Assembly (NCBI GenBank): GCA_017456905.1
Contig: JAFTIL010000020.1
Span: forward strand, 1-46,131
DNA length: 46,131 bases
Direction of reading: 5' to 3'
Source: Clostridia bacterium
GTDB lineage: Bacteria > Bacillota > Clostridia > Oscillospirales > CAG-272
In this document: positions 15,061 through 23,407 of the stretch, piece by piece
How positions within the stretch are numbered: position 1 is the stretch's first letter
Layout: each line of letters opens with the position of its first letter
Notes under the pieces: generated by a model
Told to the model about the DNA's origin: nothing
What the model saw: only the letters and a program-made list of their open reading frames with translations
Databases searched by the model: none
Program-made: the position numbers and the translations under genes

Positions 15061-15268
15061 GAGGGAGTACGGCAAGGAAAACTTTTTGCAAAAAGTTTCC
15101 CTTGAACCCTTCAAAAAACTCTAACAAATCATATTTATCAAGAAATCGACCAAAAACAAAATAGGAAATGAGTTGTCAAATTTGACGCATGAATTTGTTT
15201 TTGAAGTTCTTGAAAGAGGGTCCGGGAGAAAACTTCTTCCAAGAAGTTTTCTCCCGGCAAGCAAACAA
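15061..15268. repeat. Double-hairpin palindromic repeat between argG and argH
   Basis: The left hairpin (15073-15104, arm CAAGGAAAACTTTTT, one mismatch) is preceded by GAGGGAGTACGG, the same border as the 24703-24775 copy and the inverted right border of the 8241-8421 copy. The right hairpin (15222-15257) has perfect 17-bp arms beginning CCGGGAGAAAACTTCTT. The element fills the whole argG-argH spacer without a U tract after either hairpin, so it is probably transcribed through. Confidence 0.85.
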
Positions 15269-16495
15269 TTATTTCTTATTCTTGGCATCCACCATGGCCT
15301 TGACCTTGATGGGCAGACCGTAGAGGTTGATAAAGCCTGCGGAGTCGGCCTGGTTGTAGTCGGACTCGCCGAAGGTGGCGATCTCCTCGGAGTAGAGGGA
15401 GTAGTCAGACCAAACGCCCGCGTTGATCATGTTGCCCTTGTAGAGCTTCAAGCGCACCTTACCGGTAACGGTCTCCTGGGTCTTGTCAACGAATGCAGCC
15501 AAAGCCTCGCGGAGGGGAGTAAACCACTGACCGTTGTATACCAGCTCGGCGTAAGTGATGGCCAGCTTCTGCTTCTCGTGGAGGGTCATCTTGTCAAGAC
15601 AAATGCTCTCCAGCACGCTGTGAGCCTTATAAAGGATGGTTCCGCCGGGGGTCTCGTAGACACCGCGGCACTTCATGCCGACCAGACGGTTCTCTACGAT
15701 ATCCAAAAGACCGATACCGTTCTTGCCGCCCAGCTCGTTGAGAGCCAGGATGATCTCCTTGGCGGACATCTTCTTGCCGTCCAGAGCCACGGGGATACCC
15801 TGCTCAAAATCCAGCTCAATGTAGGTGGGGACGTCGGGCGCCTGGATGGGGGAAACGCCCATCTCAAGGAAACCGGGCTTCTCGTACTGGGGCTCGTTGC
15901 CCGTATCCTCCAGATCAAGACCCTCGTGGGACAGATGCCACAGGTTCTTATCCTTGGAGTAGTTGGTCTCGCGGTTGATCTTCAAGGGTACGTTGTGTGC
16001 CTCGGCGTAGTCGATCTCCTCCTCGCGGGACTTGATATCCCACTCTCTCCAGGGAGCGATGATGGGCATATCGGGGCAGAAGTGCTTGAGGGTCAGCTCA
16101 AAGCGCACCTGGTCGTTGCCCTTACCGGTACAGCCGTGGCAGATGGCGTCGGCGCCCTCCTTGATGGCGATCTCAGCCAGGCCCTTGGCGATGCAAGGAC
16201 GGGCGTGGGAGGTACCCAAGAGGTACTCCTCGTAGATGGCACCTGCCTTCATGCAGGGGATGATGTACTCGTCCACGTACTCCTCAGTAAGGTCGAGAAC
16301 GTAGAGCTTGGACGCACCGGTCTTGAGAGCCTTTTCCTCCAGACCCTCCAGCTCGTCGGCCTGACCTACGTTACCCGAAACCGCGATGACCTCGCAGTTG
16401 TTGTAGTTTTCCTTCAGCCACGGAATGATGATGGACGTATCCAGACCGCCCGAATAGGCGAGAACGACTTTTTTGATGTTTTCCTTGTTGATCAT
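15269..16495 (-). CDS. argG: Argininosuccinate synthase
   Basis: This 408-aa enzyme joins citrulline and aspartate using ATP to make argininosuccinate. The N-terminal PP-loop motif [10 protein letters not shown] (12-21) binds [16 protein letters not shown] and the conserved end of the nucleotide domain are intact, and the length is normal. The start at 16495 ([10 protein letters not shown]) has GGAGG 6 nt upstream; an earlier in-frame ATG lies upstream of that ribosome binding site and is rejected. It is the first gene of the argG-argH-SDR operon, with promoter at 16552-16580 and a palindrome at 16516-16529 in the leader. Confidence 0.97.
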   Translation of the reverse strand: MINKENIKKVVLAYSGGLDTSIIIPWLKENYNNCEVIAVSGNVGQADELEGLEEKALKTGASKLYVLDLTEEYVDEYIIPCMKAGAIYEEYLLGTSHARPCIAKGLAEIAIKEGADAICHGCTGKGNDQVRFELTLKHFCPDMPIIAPWREWDIKSREEEIDYAEAHNVPLKINRETNYSKDKNLWHLSHEGLDLEDTGNEPQYEKPGFLEMGVSPIQAPDVPTYIELDFEQGIPVALDGKKMSAKEIILALNELGGKNGIGLLDIVENRLVGMKCRGVYETPGGTILYKAHSVLESICLDKMTLHEKQKLAITYAELVYNGQWFTPLREALAAFVDKTQETVTGKVRLKLYKGNMINAGVWSDYSLYSEEIATFGESDYNQADSAGFINLYGLPIKVKAMVDAKNKK

Positions 16496-16515
16496 GATGA
16501 ACCTCCGATTATACA

Positions 16516-16529
16516 CTGAATATATTCAG
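16516..16529. promoter_or_regulatory. Palindrome CTGAATATATTCAG in the argG leader (candidate ArgR-type operator)
   Basis: This perfect 14-bp palindrome is downstream of the -10 and upstream of the ribosome binding site. The half sites TGAAT/ATTCA equal those of ARG boxes, but the gap between half sites is 2 bp instead of the usual 4, so the ArgR assignment is tentative. Confidence 0.4.
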
Positions 16530-16551
16530 CGAAATTTCAAAATATGCGGTT

Positions 16552-16580
16552 ATTATACAACATTTATGCAGAAATGTCAA
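16552..16580 (-). promoter_or_regulatory. Promoter of the argGH operon
   Basis: Minus-strand TTGACA (16575-16580), 17-bp spacer, TATAAT (16552-16557): perfect consensus. Confidence 0.88.
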
Positions 16581-16638
16581 GAGGTTTTCTGCATATTTAT
16601 TCAACAAATACAGATTTATTTTTATATAATATTACATA

Positions 16639-16954
16639 CGAATGGGGCTGGGGCCCCATGGGGGCGAAGATGCACTTTCGGGTGTCACCTCCCTGCCTTT
16701 TTTCAAATCCTTTTTTAAAAGTTTGGGGAGTTCCAAGAACCCTTTGCAAAGGGTTCTTGGCGGGTCAAGGGGCAACGCCCCTTGCGTTCTCCTTACTTAC
16801 GAATGGGGGAGGGGCCCCATGGGGGTACAGAAACACCCTCGGGTGTCATCTCGCTTCCCTTTTGCCTTTGTTTTTAAAAGTTTTGGGAGTTCCAAGAACC
16901 CTTTTCCAAAAGGGTTCTTGGTGGGGTCAAGGGGCAACGCCCCTTGCGTACACC
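16639..16954. repeat. Tandem 161-bp direct repeat with internal hairpins
   Basis: Two copies (about 16639-16799 and 16800-16954) each begin with CGAATGGGG, then GGGGCCCCATGGGGG, TCGGGTGTCA, a GTTCCAAGAACCC hairpin and AAGGGGCAACGCCCCTTGCG. The central hairpin differs between copies (CCCTTTGCAAAGGG versus CCCTTTTCCAAAAGGG) yet both stay perfectly paired. The second copy ends right at the stop codon of the ABC exporter gene, where its hairpins could act in termination. With the argG promoter it accounts for the 16496-16954 gap; no gene is seen. Confidence 0.85.
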
Positions 16955-18910
16955 TTATTCTAATTCAAACGCACCCGTATAGAGCTGATAGTATGTTCCC
17001 TTTTCGTCGATGAGCTTTTGGTGGTCGCCGCGCTCTATGATGCGGCCGTGGTCAAGCACCATGATGACGTCGGAGTTCATAATAGTGGACAGACGGTGAG
17101 CGATAACGAACACGGTGCGTCCCTTCATGAGACGATCCATACCCGCCTGCACGATGGCCTCGGTACGGGTGTCAATGGAGGAAGTGGCTTCGTCCAAGAT
17201 CATGACGGGGGGATCGGCCACCGCCGCACGGGCAATGGCAATGAGCTGACGCTGGCCTTGGGAGAGATTAGCACCGTTGTTGGTCAGCTCGCTCTGATAG
17301 CCTCCGGGGAGACGGGTGATGAAGTCGTGGGCTCCTGCCAGCTTGGCCGCCTCAATACACTCCTCATCGGTGGCATCCAACTTGCCGTAGCGGATGTTGT
17401 CCATGACCGTACCCGTGAACAGGTTGGTGTCTTGCAAAACGATACCCAAGGAGCGGCGAAGGTCTGCCTTCTTGATCTTGTTGATGTTGATCCCATCGTA
17501 GCGGATCTTGCCATCGGCAATATCGTAGAAGCGGTTGATGAGGTTGGTGATGGTAGTCTTGCCCGCACCCGTAGCACCCACGAAAGCCACCTTTTGACCG
17601 GGCTTGGCGTAAAGGGTCACGTCGTGGAGGACGGTCTTCCCTTCTTCATAAGCGAAGTCCATGTTCTCCATGCGAACGTCACCGCGCAGAGGGGTGTAGG
17701 TAAGCGTACCGTCACCGTGAGGATGCTTCCAAGCCCACTGACCCGTGTGATCGGCAGTTTCGGTCACGTTGCCCTGCTCGTCAATGTGGGCGTTGACCAA
17801 AGTCACGTAGCCCTCGTCGGTCTCGGGCTCCTGATCCATAAGTTTGAAGATACGGTCAGCACCCGCCAGCGCCATAACGATGGAGTTGATCTGCTGGGAG
17901 AACTGGTTTACGTTACCCGTAAACTGCTTGGTCATGTTAAGGAAAGGGATAGCGATATCAATGGTCAGCATCCCTACGCCGAAAAAGAGCGCGCTGACGC
18001 TATAGTTTTGAATACCCATCAGAATGAACATACCGCCCGCGGCCGCCACGATAACGTACAGGATGTTACCAATGTTCATGATGATGGGACCCAACATATT
18101 GGCATAGGCGTTGGCGCGGTAGCTGGTCTTGAACAGCTCGTCGTTGATCTCGTGGAATTCCTCCTTGACCTTCTCCTCGTGTGAGAAGACCTTGACCACC
18201 TTCTGTCCGCTCATCATTTCCTGAATGTAGCCTTCAATCTTACCAACATGGGACTGAAGTCTCATGAAATACTTGGCAGAGCCGCCACCGATCTTACCCG
18301 AAACGAACACCATGAGCAGAACGCCCAGGAGAACGACAAGGGTCATCCACACGCTGTACCACAGCATGATGCCCAGTACGGTCACAACAATGATGCTGGA
18401 CTGGAGCAAAACAGGAAGAGATTGGGATACGAGCTGACGGAGGGTGTCAATATCGTTGGTATAGTAGCTCATGATATCGCCGTGCTTGTTGGTATCAAAA
18501 TAGCGAATGGGGAGATTTTGCATACCGTCAAACATCTTACGGCGTAGCTTGCAGAGGAAGCCCTGGGTGATGTAGGCCATGAGCTGGGTCTGGATGGTAG
18601 TAAAGGTGATAGACAGGAGATAAAGTCCTGCCAGAATGATGACCATGGGAAGAATTTCTTTGGACGCGGAACCCCAATCGGTCACGCCGTTATCCATATA
18701 GTTCGTCACTACGGCCAGTACCTTTTGAACGAAAATGGCAGGGATCGCTGATACAGCGGCGGAAAAAGCAATGCACACCATGGCAATGGGCATGAGACGG
18801 GGATAGGACGCAAACAACAGCTTGACCACACGGAAAAGCACCTTCCAGTTGATCTTGCGCTTACCCTTTTCCATGCCTGCGGGGATTTTCTTTGCATCTG
18901 TATTACTCAT
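16955..18910 (-). CDS. Heterodimeric ABC exporter, catalytic-site subunit
   Basis: This 651-aa protein has an N-terminal exporter-type membrane domain (six helices, about residues 40-330) and a C-terminal ATPase. Walker A GATGAGKTT, Walker B VMILDEATSS with the catalytic Glu, and switch His in IAHRLST are intact, but the signature is LSQGQ rather than LSGGQ. A short insert (ADHTGQWAWKHPHGDG) precedes the ATPase. Its partner has the opposite defects, so the pair forms one good and one degenerate ATP site, as in TM287/288 and BmrCD-like exporters. The ATG overlaps the partner's stop (ATGAGTAA) after GGGAGGTG. Substrate unknown; drugs, lipids or peptides are possible. Confidence 0.92.
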   Translation of the reverse strand: MSNTDAKKIPAGMEKGKRKINWKVLFRVVKLLFASYPRLMPIAMVCIAFSAAVSAIPAIFVQKVLAVVTNYMDNGVTDWGSASKEILPMVIILAGLYLLSITFTTIQTQLMAYITQGFLCKLRRKMFDGMQNLPIRYFDTNKHGDIMSYYTNDIDTLRQLVSQSLPVLLQSSIIVVTVLGIMLWYSVWMTLVVLLGVLLMVFVSGKIGGGSAKYFMRLQSHVGKIEGYIQEMMSGQKVVKVFSHEEKVKEEFHEINDELFKTSYRANAYANMLGPIIMNIGNILYVIVAAAGGMFILMGIQNYSVSALFFGVGMLTIDIAIPFLNMTKQFTGNVNQFSQQINSIVMALAGADRIFKLMDQEPETDEGYVTLVNAHIDEQGNVTETADHTGQWAWKHPHGDGTLTYTPLRGDVRMENMDFAYEEGKTVLHDVTLYAKPGQKVAFVGATGAGKTTITNLINRFYDIADGKIRYDGININKIKKADLRRSLGIVLQDTNLFTGTVMDNIRYGKLDATDEECIEAAKLAGAHDFITRLPGGYQSELTNNGANLSQGQRQLIAIARAAVADPPVMILDEATSSIDTRTEAIVQAGMDRLMKGRTVFVIAHRLSTIMNSDVIMVLDHGRIIERGDHQKLIDEKGTYYQLYTGAFELE

Positions 18911-20654
18911 TCTCGTCACCTCCCTTGGTCTGTTGCTTGTAGATCTCGCGGTAGATATCACAGGAGGACAAAAGCTCGCTATGGGTTCCCTGAGCGGCTA
19001 TAGCACCGTTCTCCATGACCAGAATGAGGTCGGCGTCCTGCACCGAGGACACACGCTGAGCGATGATGATCTTGGTTGTCTCGGGGATGTAGGACTTAAA
19101 GCCCGCACGGATCATAGCGTCGGTCTTGGTGTCCACGGCCGAGGTGGAGTCATCCAGAATGAGGATCTTGGGCTTTTTCAGCAGAGCACGGGCAATGCAG
19201 AGTCTCTGCTTTTGACCGCCCGAGACATTGGTGCCGCCTTGCTCGATCTTCGTATCATAGCCATCGGGGAAGGATGAAACGAAATCATGGGCTTGTGCCA
19301 GCTTGCAGGCCTCGATCAGCTCCTCGTCGGTGGCGTTTTCGTTACCCCAACGAAGATTTTCCTTGATGGTACCCGAAAACAGAAGATTCTTTTGGAGCAC
19401 CATGGCCACCTGGCCGCGCAAAGTGTCCAGATCGTAATCACGGACGTCCACACCGCCCACCTTGACCGAGCCCTCAGTCACGTCGTAAAGACGGGGGATA
19501 AGCTGAACCAAGGTGGATTTACTGGAGCCCGTACCGCCGAGGATACCCACGGTCATACCCGATCTGATATGCAGGTCCACACCGGCCAGAGCAAAGCGCT
19601 CCGCCTTGGTTGAATACTTGAAGTTAACACTTTCAAAATCAATAGAGCCGTCCTTTACCTCGGTGACCGCATTCGCGGGAGATACGAGGTTGGACTCCTC
19701 GGTAAGCACCTCGTTGACGCGCTTCATGGACTCGGAGGACATGGTGATGATGACGTAGATCATATTCAGCATCATGAGCTGCATAAGGATAGCCATACCG
19801 TAAGTCAGCATAGCCGACATATGGCCTACGTTAAGGGCAACACCACCCGACTTGATAATGAGATGGGAGCCTACGGAGAGCACGAAGATCATGTTGGCGT
19901 TGACGCAAAGCTGCATAAGCGGACTGTTACAAGCCACGATGCGCTCGGCACGGGTAAAATCTCCGCTGATATCCTCGGCGGCCGCTCCGAATTTCTCTTT
20001 CTCGTATTCCTCGCGGGAAAATCCCTTGACCACACGGGCGGCGCGCACGTTTTCCTCAATAGACTCGTTGAGTTTGTCGTACTTGCGGAACACAGCACGG
20101 AAAGCAGGCATGGCCTTACGGCTGACAATGAACAACCCCATCCCCAGCAAAGGCACCAGTACCACGAAGGACATGGCCAGAAGTCCGCCCATGTAAAAGG
20201 CCATGATGATGGAGAAAACAAGCATCAGAGGGGCACGAATGGCCGTACGGATGATCATCATATAGGACATCTGGATATTATTGACGTCGGTGGTCAGACG
20301 AGTGACCAGGGACGTGGCAGAAAACTTGTCCACGTTTTGGAAAGAGAAGGCTTGTATCTTATCAAAAATGTCGTTTCTGAGGTTGCGCGCAAAGCCGGAG
20401 GAGGCTTTCGCACAGGTGTAGGCGGCAACACCGCCGCAGGTGAGGGAGAGGGCTGCCATACCCACCAGGAGCAAGCCTGTGAGGAGGATACGCTCCATTT
20501 CCAGCTCGCTGCCTGCATCTCGGATGTAGTTGATGAGATCAGCGGTGATGAAGGGAATGAAGGTCTCGACAATGGCTTCGCCCACGATAAACAGGAGCGT
20601 CAGGATAGAGGCTGTTTTGAATTCTCTGACGCTGGCCACGAGGCGTTTCAGCAT
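18903..20654 (-). CDS. Heterodimeric ABC exporter, degenerate-site subunit
   Basis: This 583-aa protein has six membrane helices (about 15-310) and a C-terminal ATPase. Walker A is GGTGSSKST, Walker B is ILILDDSTSA with Asp in place of the catalytic Glu, and the switch residue is Gln (IIAQRVSSV) instead of His. Its signature VSGGQKQR is canonical. It therefore supplies the Walker motifs of the non-hydrolytic site and the signature of the working site. It is the promoter-proximal gene of the pair. The promoter is at 20739-20767. No regulator gene is adjacent. Confidence 0.92.
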   Translation of the reverse strand: MLKRLVASVREFKTASILTLLFIVGEAIVETFIPFITADLINYIRDAGSELEMERILLTGLLLVGMAALSLTCGGVAAYTCAKASSGFARNLRNDIFDKIQAFSFQNVDKFSATSLVTRLTTDVNNIQMSYMMIIRTAIRAPLMLVFSIIMAFYMGGLLAMSFVVLVPLLGMGLFIVSRKAMPAFRAVFRKYDKLNESIEENVRAARVVKGFSREEYEKEKFGAAAEDISGDFTRAERIVACNSPLMQLCVNANMIFVLSVGSHLIIKSGGVALNVGHMSAMLTYGMAILMQLMMLNMIYVIITMSSESMKRVNEVLTEESNLVSPANAVTEVKDGSIDFESVNFKYSTKAERFALAGVDLHIRSGMTVGILGGTGSSKSTLVQLIPRLYDVTEGSVKVGGVDVRDYDLDTLRGQVAMVLQKNLLFSGTIKENLRWGNENATDEELIEACKLAQAHDFVSSFPDGYDTKIEQGGTNVSGGQKQRLCIARALLKKPKILILDDSTSAVDTKTDAMIRAGFKSYIPETTKIIIAQRVSSVQDADLILVMENGAIAAQGTHSELLSSCDIYREIYKQQTKGGDENE

Positions 20655-20738
20655 ATTTTTCGTCCTTTCTGTCTGCTCTTTGCGTCAAGAGCAAACGGGG
20701 TTTCGCGAATGGACTCATCCGCAACCGTTAACCTTTTA

Positions 20739-20767
20739 ATTATATAACATTTTCTTTTCCATGTCAA
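20739..20767 (-). promoter_or_regulatory. Promoter of the ABC exporter operon
   Basis: Minus-strand TTGACA (20762-20767), 17-bp spacer, TATAAT (20739-20744): perfect consensus, 85 bp upstream of the start codon. Confidence 0.86.
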
Positions 20768-20800
20768 GTCTTTGAGACGGGTAATAGGAAAAAATTCAAC

Positions 20801-20830
20801 AAAAAAACACCGACGGAGATGTCGGTGTTT
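20801..20830 (-). terminator. Intrinsic terminator of the aromatic operon
   Basis: The stem AAACACCGAC/GTCGGTGTTT around a 6-nt loop is followed by a U run (minus strand), 19 bp after the tyrA stop codon. Confidence 0.9.
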
Positions 20831-20848
20831 TCTATTGATCCGAAATCA

Positions 20849-21724
20849 TCAGAGTTTTTTATCAAACAAGGCGCGTCTTGCGGTGGATTTCTGCATCATG
20901 GCACGAAGTCCCTCCATGTCATCGAGCTCCAGCATGGAACGCATACGGTTCAACTCGCCCTCGAATACCGTCATTTGGTGAAGCAGGGCGTACTTGTTAA
21001 GCTGAAACAGCTCACTCCACATCTCGTCGTTCAGACGGGCGATACGGGTCAGGTCACGGAAGGAGTCGCCCGTATATTCCTCCAGACGGTTGGTGTGCTC
21101 ACCGCCTGCGGGGGTACAGGTCATCAGCGCCACGGCAATACAGTGGGTAAGCTGAGAGACGAAAGCGATGATCTCATCGTGCTCCTTGGGGGCCAGGCGG
21201 GAGATACGGGCAAAGCCCAGCACACGTCCCAGGTCCTCGCATAGCTCAATGGCCTCGGGGGTATTTCTTTCGCTGGGGGTGACCACGTAGTTAGCTCCGC
21301 GGAAGATACTGTCATCTGCATACTGCACGCCGCTTTGCTCACGGCCTGCCATGGGGTGGGCCGCAATAAATTCCACATCGGGACGGAGCATGGTTTGGAT
21401 GTCATCCACAATACAGGATTTGACGCCCGTTACGTCGGTGATGACGGCACCCGACTTGAAAAGATGCTGATTTTCTTTGATCCATTCCTTGAAAACATGG
21501 GGATAAAGCGCAAAGACCACCAGATCAGCCTCTCCCACCAAAGCGGGATCTACAAAGGCAGCACCGCGGGCGATCATGCCCTGCTCCATGGCGTAGTCAA
21601 TGGAAGACTGACTGCGGGTGATGGCGGTGACGGTATAGCCTTGCTTGGCCAGGGAAATGGCATAGCTACCACCCAAAAGGCCGAGACCGACAATGAGAAT
21701 TTTATGGTTTTTCTGTAATTTCAT
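20849..21724 (-). CDS. tyrA: Prephenate dehydrogenase
   Basis: This 291-aa enzyme oxidises prephenate to 4-hydroxyphenylpyruvate with NAD+, the branch to tyrosine. The Rossmann motif GLGLLGGS is at 13-20; AAHPMAGREQSG contains the conserved His/Gly region of the active site, and FVSQLTHCIAVALM is in the dimer helix. It ends after the catalytic domain without an ACT domain, so feedback by tyrosine through ACT is not expected. The start at 21724 follows AGAGGT; the longer frame overlaps aroA. It is the last gene of the operon, 10 bp after aroA. Confidence 0.94.
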   Translation of the reverse strand: MKLQKNHKILIVGLGLLGGSYAISLAKQGYTVTAITRSQSSIDYAMEQGMIARGAAFVDPALVGEADLVVFALYPHVFKEWIKENQHLFKSGAVITDVTGVKSCIVDDIQTMLRPDVEFIAAHPMAGREQSGVQYADDSIFRGANYVVTPSERNTPEAIELCEDLGRVLGFARISRLAPKEHDEIIAFVSQLTHCIAVALMTCTPAGGEHTNRLEEYTGDSFRDLTRIARLNDEMWSELFQLNKYALLHQMTVFEGELNRMRSMLELDDMEGLRAMMQKSTARRALFDKKL

Positions 21725-21734
21725 AAGGTACCTC

Positions 21735-22964
21735 TTATGACTCGGCAACGGTGATATCCGCACCGAGAGAAACTAATAGATCAAAATAGTCGGGTAGGCT
21801 CTTGCTGACAGCCTCGGCTCCTTGAATGATACCGCCCGTCAGAGTCAAAAGCGTACAAAGCGCCATGATGATGCGGTGGTCGTTGTGTCCGCAGAGCACG
21901 GCATCGGGGGCGTGAAAATTTACGGGATCAACCGTAACGGTGTCTTCCTCCACGGTGACAGACACGCCGAATTTGGCTAATTCTTCTGCCATGGCGGCAG
22001 CACGATCACTCTCCTTGATGCGAAGACGGCGGGTACCCGTAAAGGTTGCTCCCTGCTTGGCCGCGGCAACGGCCATAAGGACAGGGCCGAGATCGGGGCA
22101 ATCGCTAATATCAAGAGTTGGACGGCCATGGTGCAGCAAGGGATAAAAATCGCGGTACACACGGTCGCCTTGAAGGCTGTCATCACGGAGCCCCGTGACG
22201 GTCACGTCATGACCGAGCAGGGGAAGGGCGTGAAAAAAGGCGGTATTGGAGTAATCCCCTTCTACGATGGCGTTGGTCACCTGATAGCGCTGACCACCCG
22301 GAATACGGAGGGTCAGATCATCCAGCCACTCGGCCTTGATCCCATAGAGGGCGAGAGCGGAGAGGGTCAAGTCAAGATATGGACGGCTCTCCAAAGGGGG
22401 CAGGATGGACAGAATGCTGTCCTCGGCACACAGAGGCAACGCAAACAGAAGTCCCGTGATGAATTGACTGCTCACGTCTCCGCGCAGGGTAAAATGACCG
22501 CCCCGCAGAGGGCCTCCCAGGGTCAATTTCGGGGTAACCGTATCAAGATCAAAGGTCAGTCCCCGATCACGGCACAGATCCTTGTAGACGTTCAGGGGGC
22601 GCTCAAAGAGACGGGATGCGCCCGTGAGCGTCACGGGCTTGTCCGAAAGCAGGCAAATGGGGATGAAAAACCGCAGGGTACTGCCGCATTCACGGCAATT
22701 CAGAGGGACTTGAGGCGCTGCGCGGGTAGGATCAGTTCCCTGCACTTCCACCACAGTATCGTCAATCTCGCGGCGGGCGCAAACAGCGCCAAGACCACTC
22801 AGTAACTCCATAGTGGCCAGCATATCCTGGGAATGAGAAATCCCCGTGACGGTACTCTGCCCTTCGGCCAGCCCCGCACAAATGAGCATACGATGTCCCA
22901 TGCTCTTGGACGGAGGAGCTTTGACTGCGCCCGACAGGTGGGCAGGAGTAAAGGTAACGGTCAT
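21735..22964 (-). CDS. aroA: 3-phosphoshikimate 1-carboxyvinyltransferase (EPSP synthase)
   Basis: This 409-aa enzyme transfers enolpyruvyl from PEP to shikimate 3-phosphate. PPSKSMGHRMLI carries the substrate-binding Lys and Ser, and LNCRECGSTLRFFIP, DVSSQFITGLLFA and RIKESDRAAAMAEEL are family motifs. The loop CRECGST replaces the E. coli-type GNAGTAMR region, which places it with the class II-like, diverged EPSP synthases of clostridia (inference). It overlaps aroQ by 4 nt (ATGA), so translation is coupled. Confidence 0.95.
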   Translation of the reverse strand: MTVTFTPAHLSGAVKAPPSKSMGHRMLICAGLAEGQSTVTGISHSQDMLATMELLSGLGAVCARREIDDTVVEVQGTDPTRAAPQVPLNCRECGSTLRFFIPICLLSDKPVTLTGASRLFERPLNVYKDLCRDRGLTFDLDTVTPKLTLGGPLRGGHFTLRGDVSSQFITGLLFALPLCAEDSILSILPPLESRPYLDLTLSALALYGIKAEWLDDLTLRIPGGQRYQVTNAIVEGDYSNTAFFHALPLLGHDVTVTGLRDDSLQGDRVYRDFYPLLHHGRPTLDISDCPDLGPVLMAVAAAKQGATFTGTRRLRIKESDRAAAMAEELAKFGVSVTVEEDTVTVDPVNFHAPDAVLCGHNDHRIIMALCTLLTLTGGIIQGAEAVSKSLPDYFDLLVSLGADITVAES

Positions 22965-23407
22965 GCCTGAACGCCTCCCTTGAGATGATCATAGAGGATA
23001 TCCATGGCTTCCAGATAGCCTTGGGTGCCGTGTCCCGTGATGGTGGTCATAGCGGCCAGACGGATGTAACTGACCTGGCGGAAGTCCTCGCGCTCCTCCA
23101 CCTTGGAGATATGGATCTCCACAAGCGGCACACCCACGGATTTTGCAGCGTCTAAAATAGCGATACTGGTATGGGTGTAAGCGCCGGGATTGATGACGAT
23201 ACCGTCATACTGCCCGTAGGCCGATTGAATGAAATCCACCAGATCTCCCTCGTGGTTGGACTGAAGACAGGTGACCTCCACGCCAAGGGTCTTTGCGTGA
23301 TTTTCTATTTTTTGGATCAGATCCTGATAGGTTTCCCTGCCGTAGTGAGCAGGCTCACGGATCCCCAGCATATTCAGGTTGGGGCCGTTGATGACCATGA
23401 TTTTCAT
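22961..23407 (-). CDS. aroQ: 3-dehydroquinate dehydratase, type II
   Basis: This 148-aa enzyme removes water from 3-dehydroquinate. It begins MKIMVINGPNLNMLGIREPA, with the catalytic Tyr near residue 23 (HYGRETY); NPGAYTHTSIAILDA and VEIHISKVEEREDFR carry the active-site Asn and His. The length is standard for the dodecameric type II enzyme. It overlaps both neighbours by 4 nt (ATGA at both ends). Confidence 0.96.
   Translation of the reverse strand: MKIMVINGPNLNMLGIREPAHYGRETYQDLIQKIENHAKTLGVEVTCLQSNHEGDLVDFIQSAYGQYDGIVINPGAYTHTSIAILDAAKSVGVPLVEIHISKVEEREDFRQVSYIRLAAMTTITGHGTQGYLEAMDILYDHLKGGVQA

Noticed and set aside
15173-16519. 448-codon open frame on the plus strand opposite argG
   Set aside because: It mirrors the codon structure of argG; no start signal and no recognisable domain.
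16639-16954. CRISPR array
   Set aside because: Only two units of about 161 bp, without short regular repeats and unique spacers and without cas genes.
17018-20747. Long plus-strand open frames opposite the ABC exporter genes
   Set aside because: Antisense shadows of two well-supported genes with promoter and ribosome binding sites on the minus strand.
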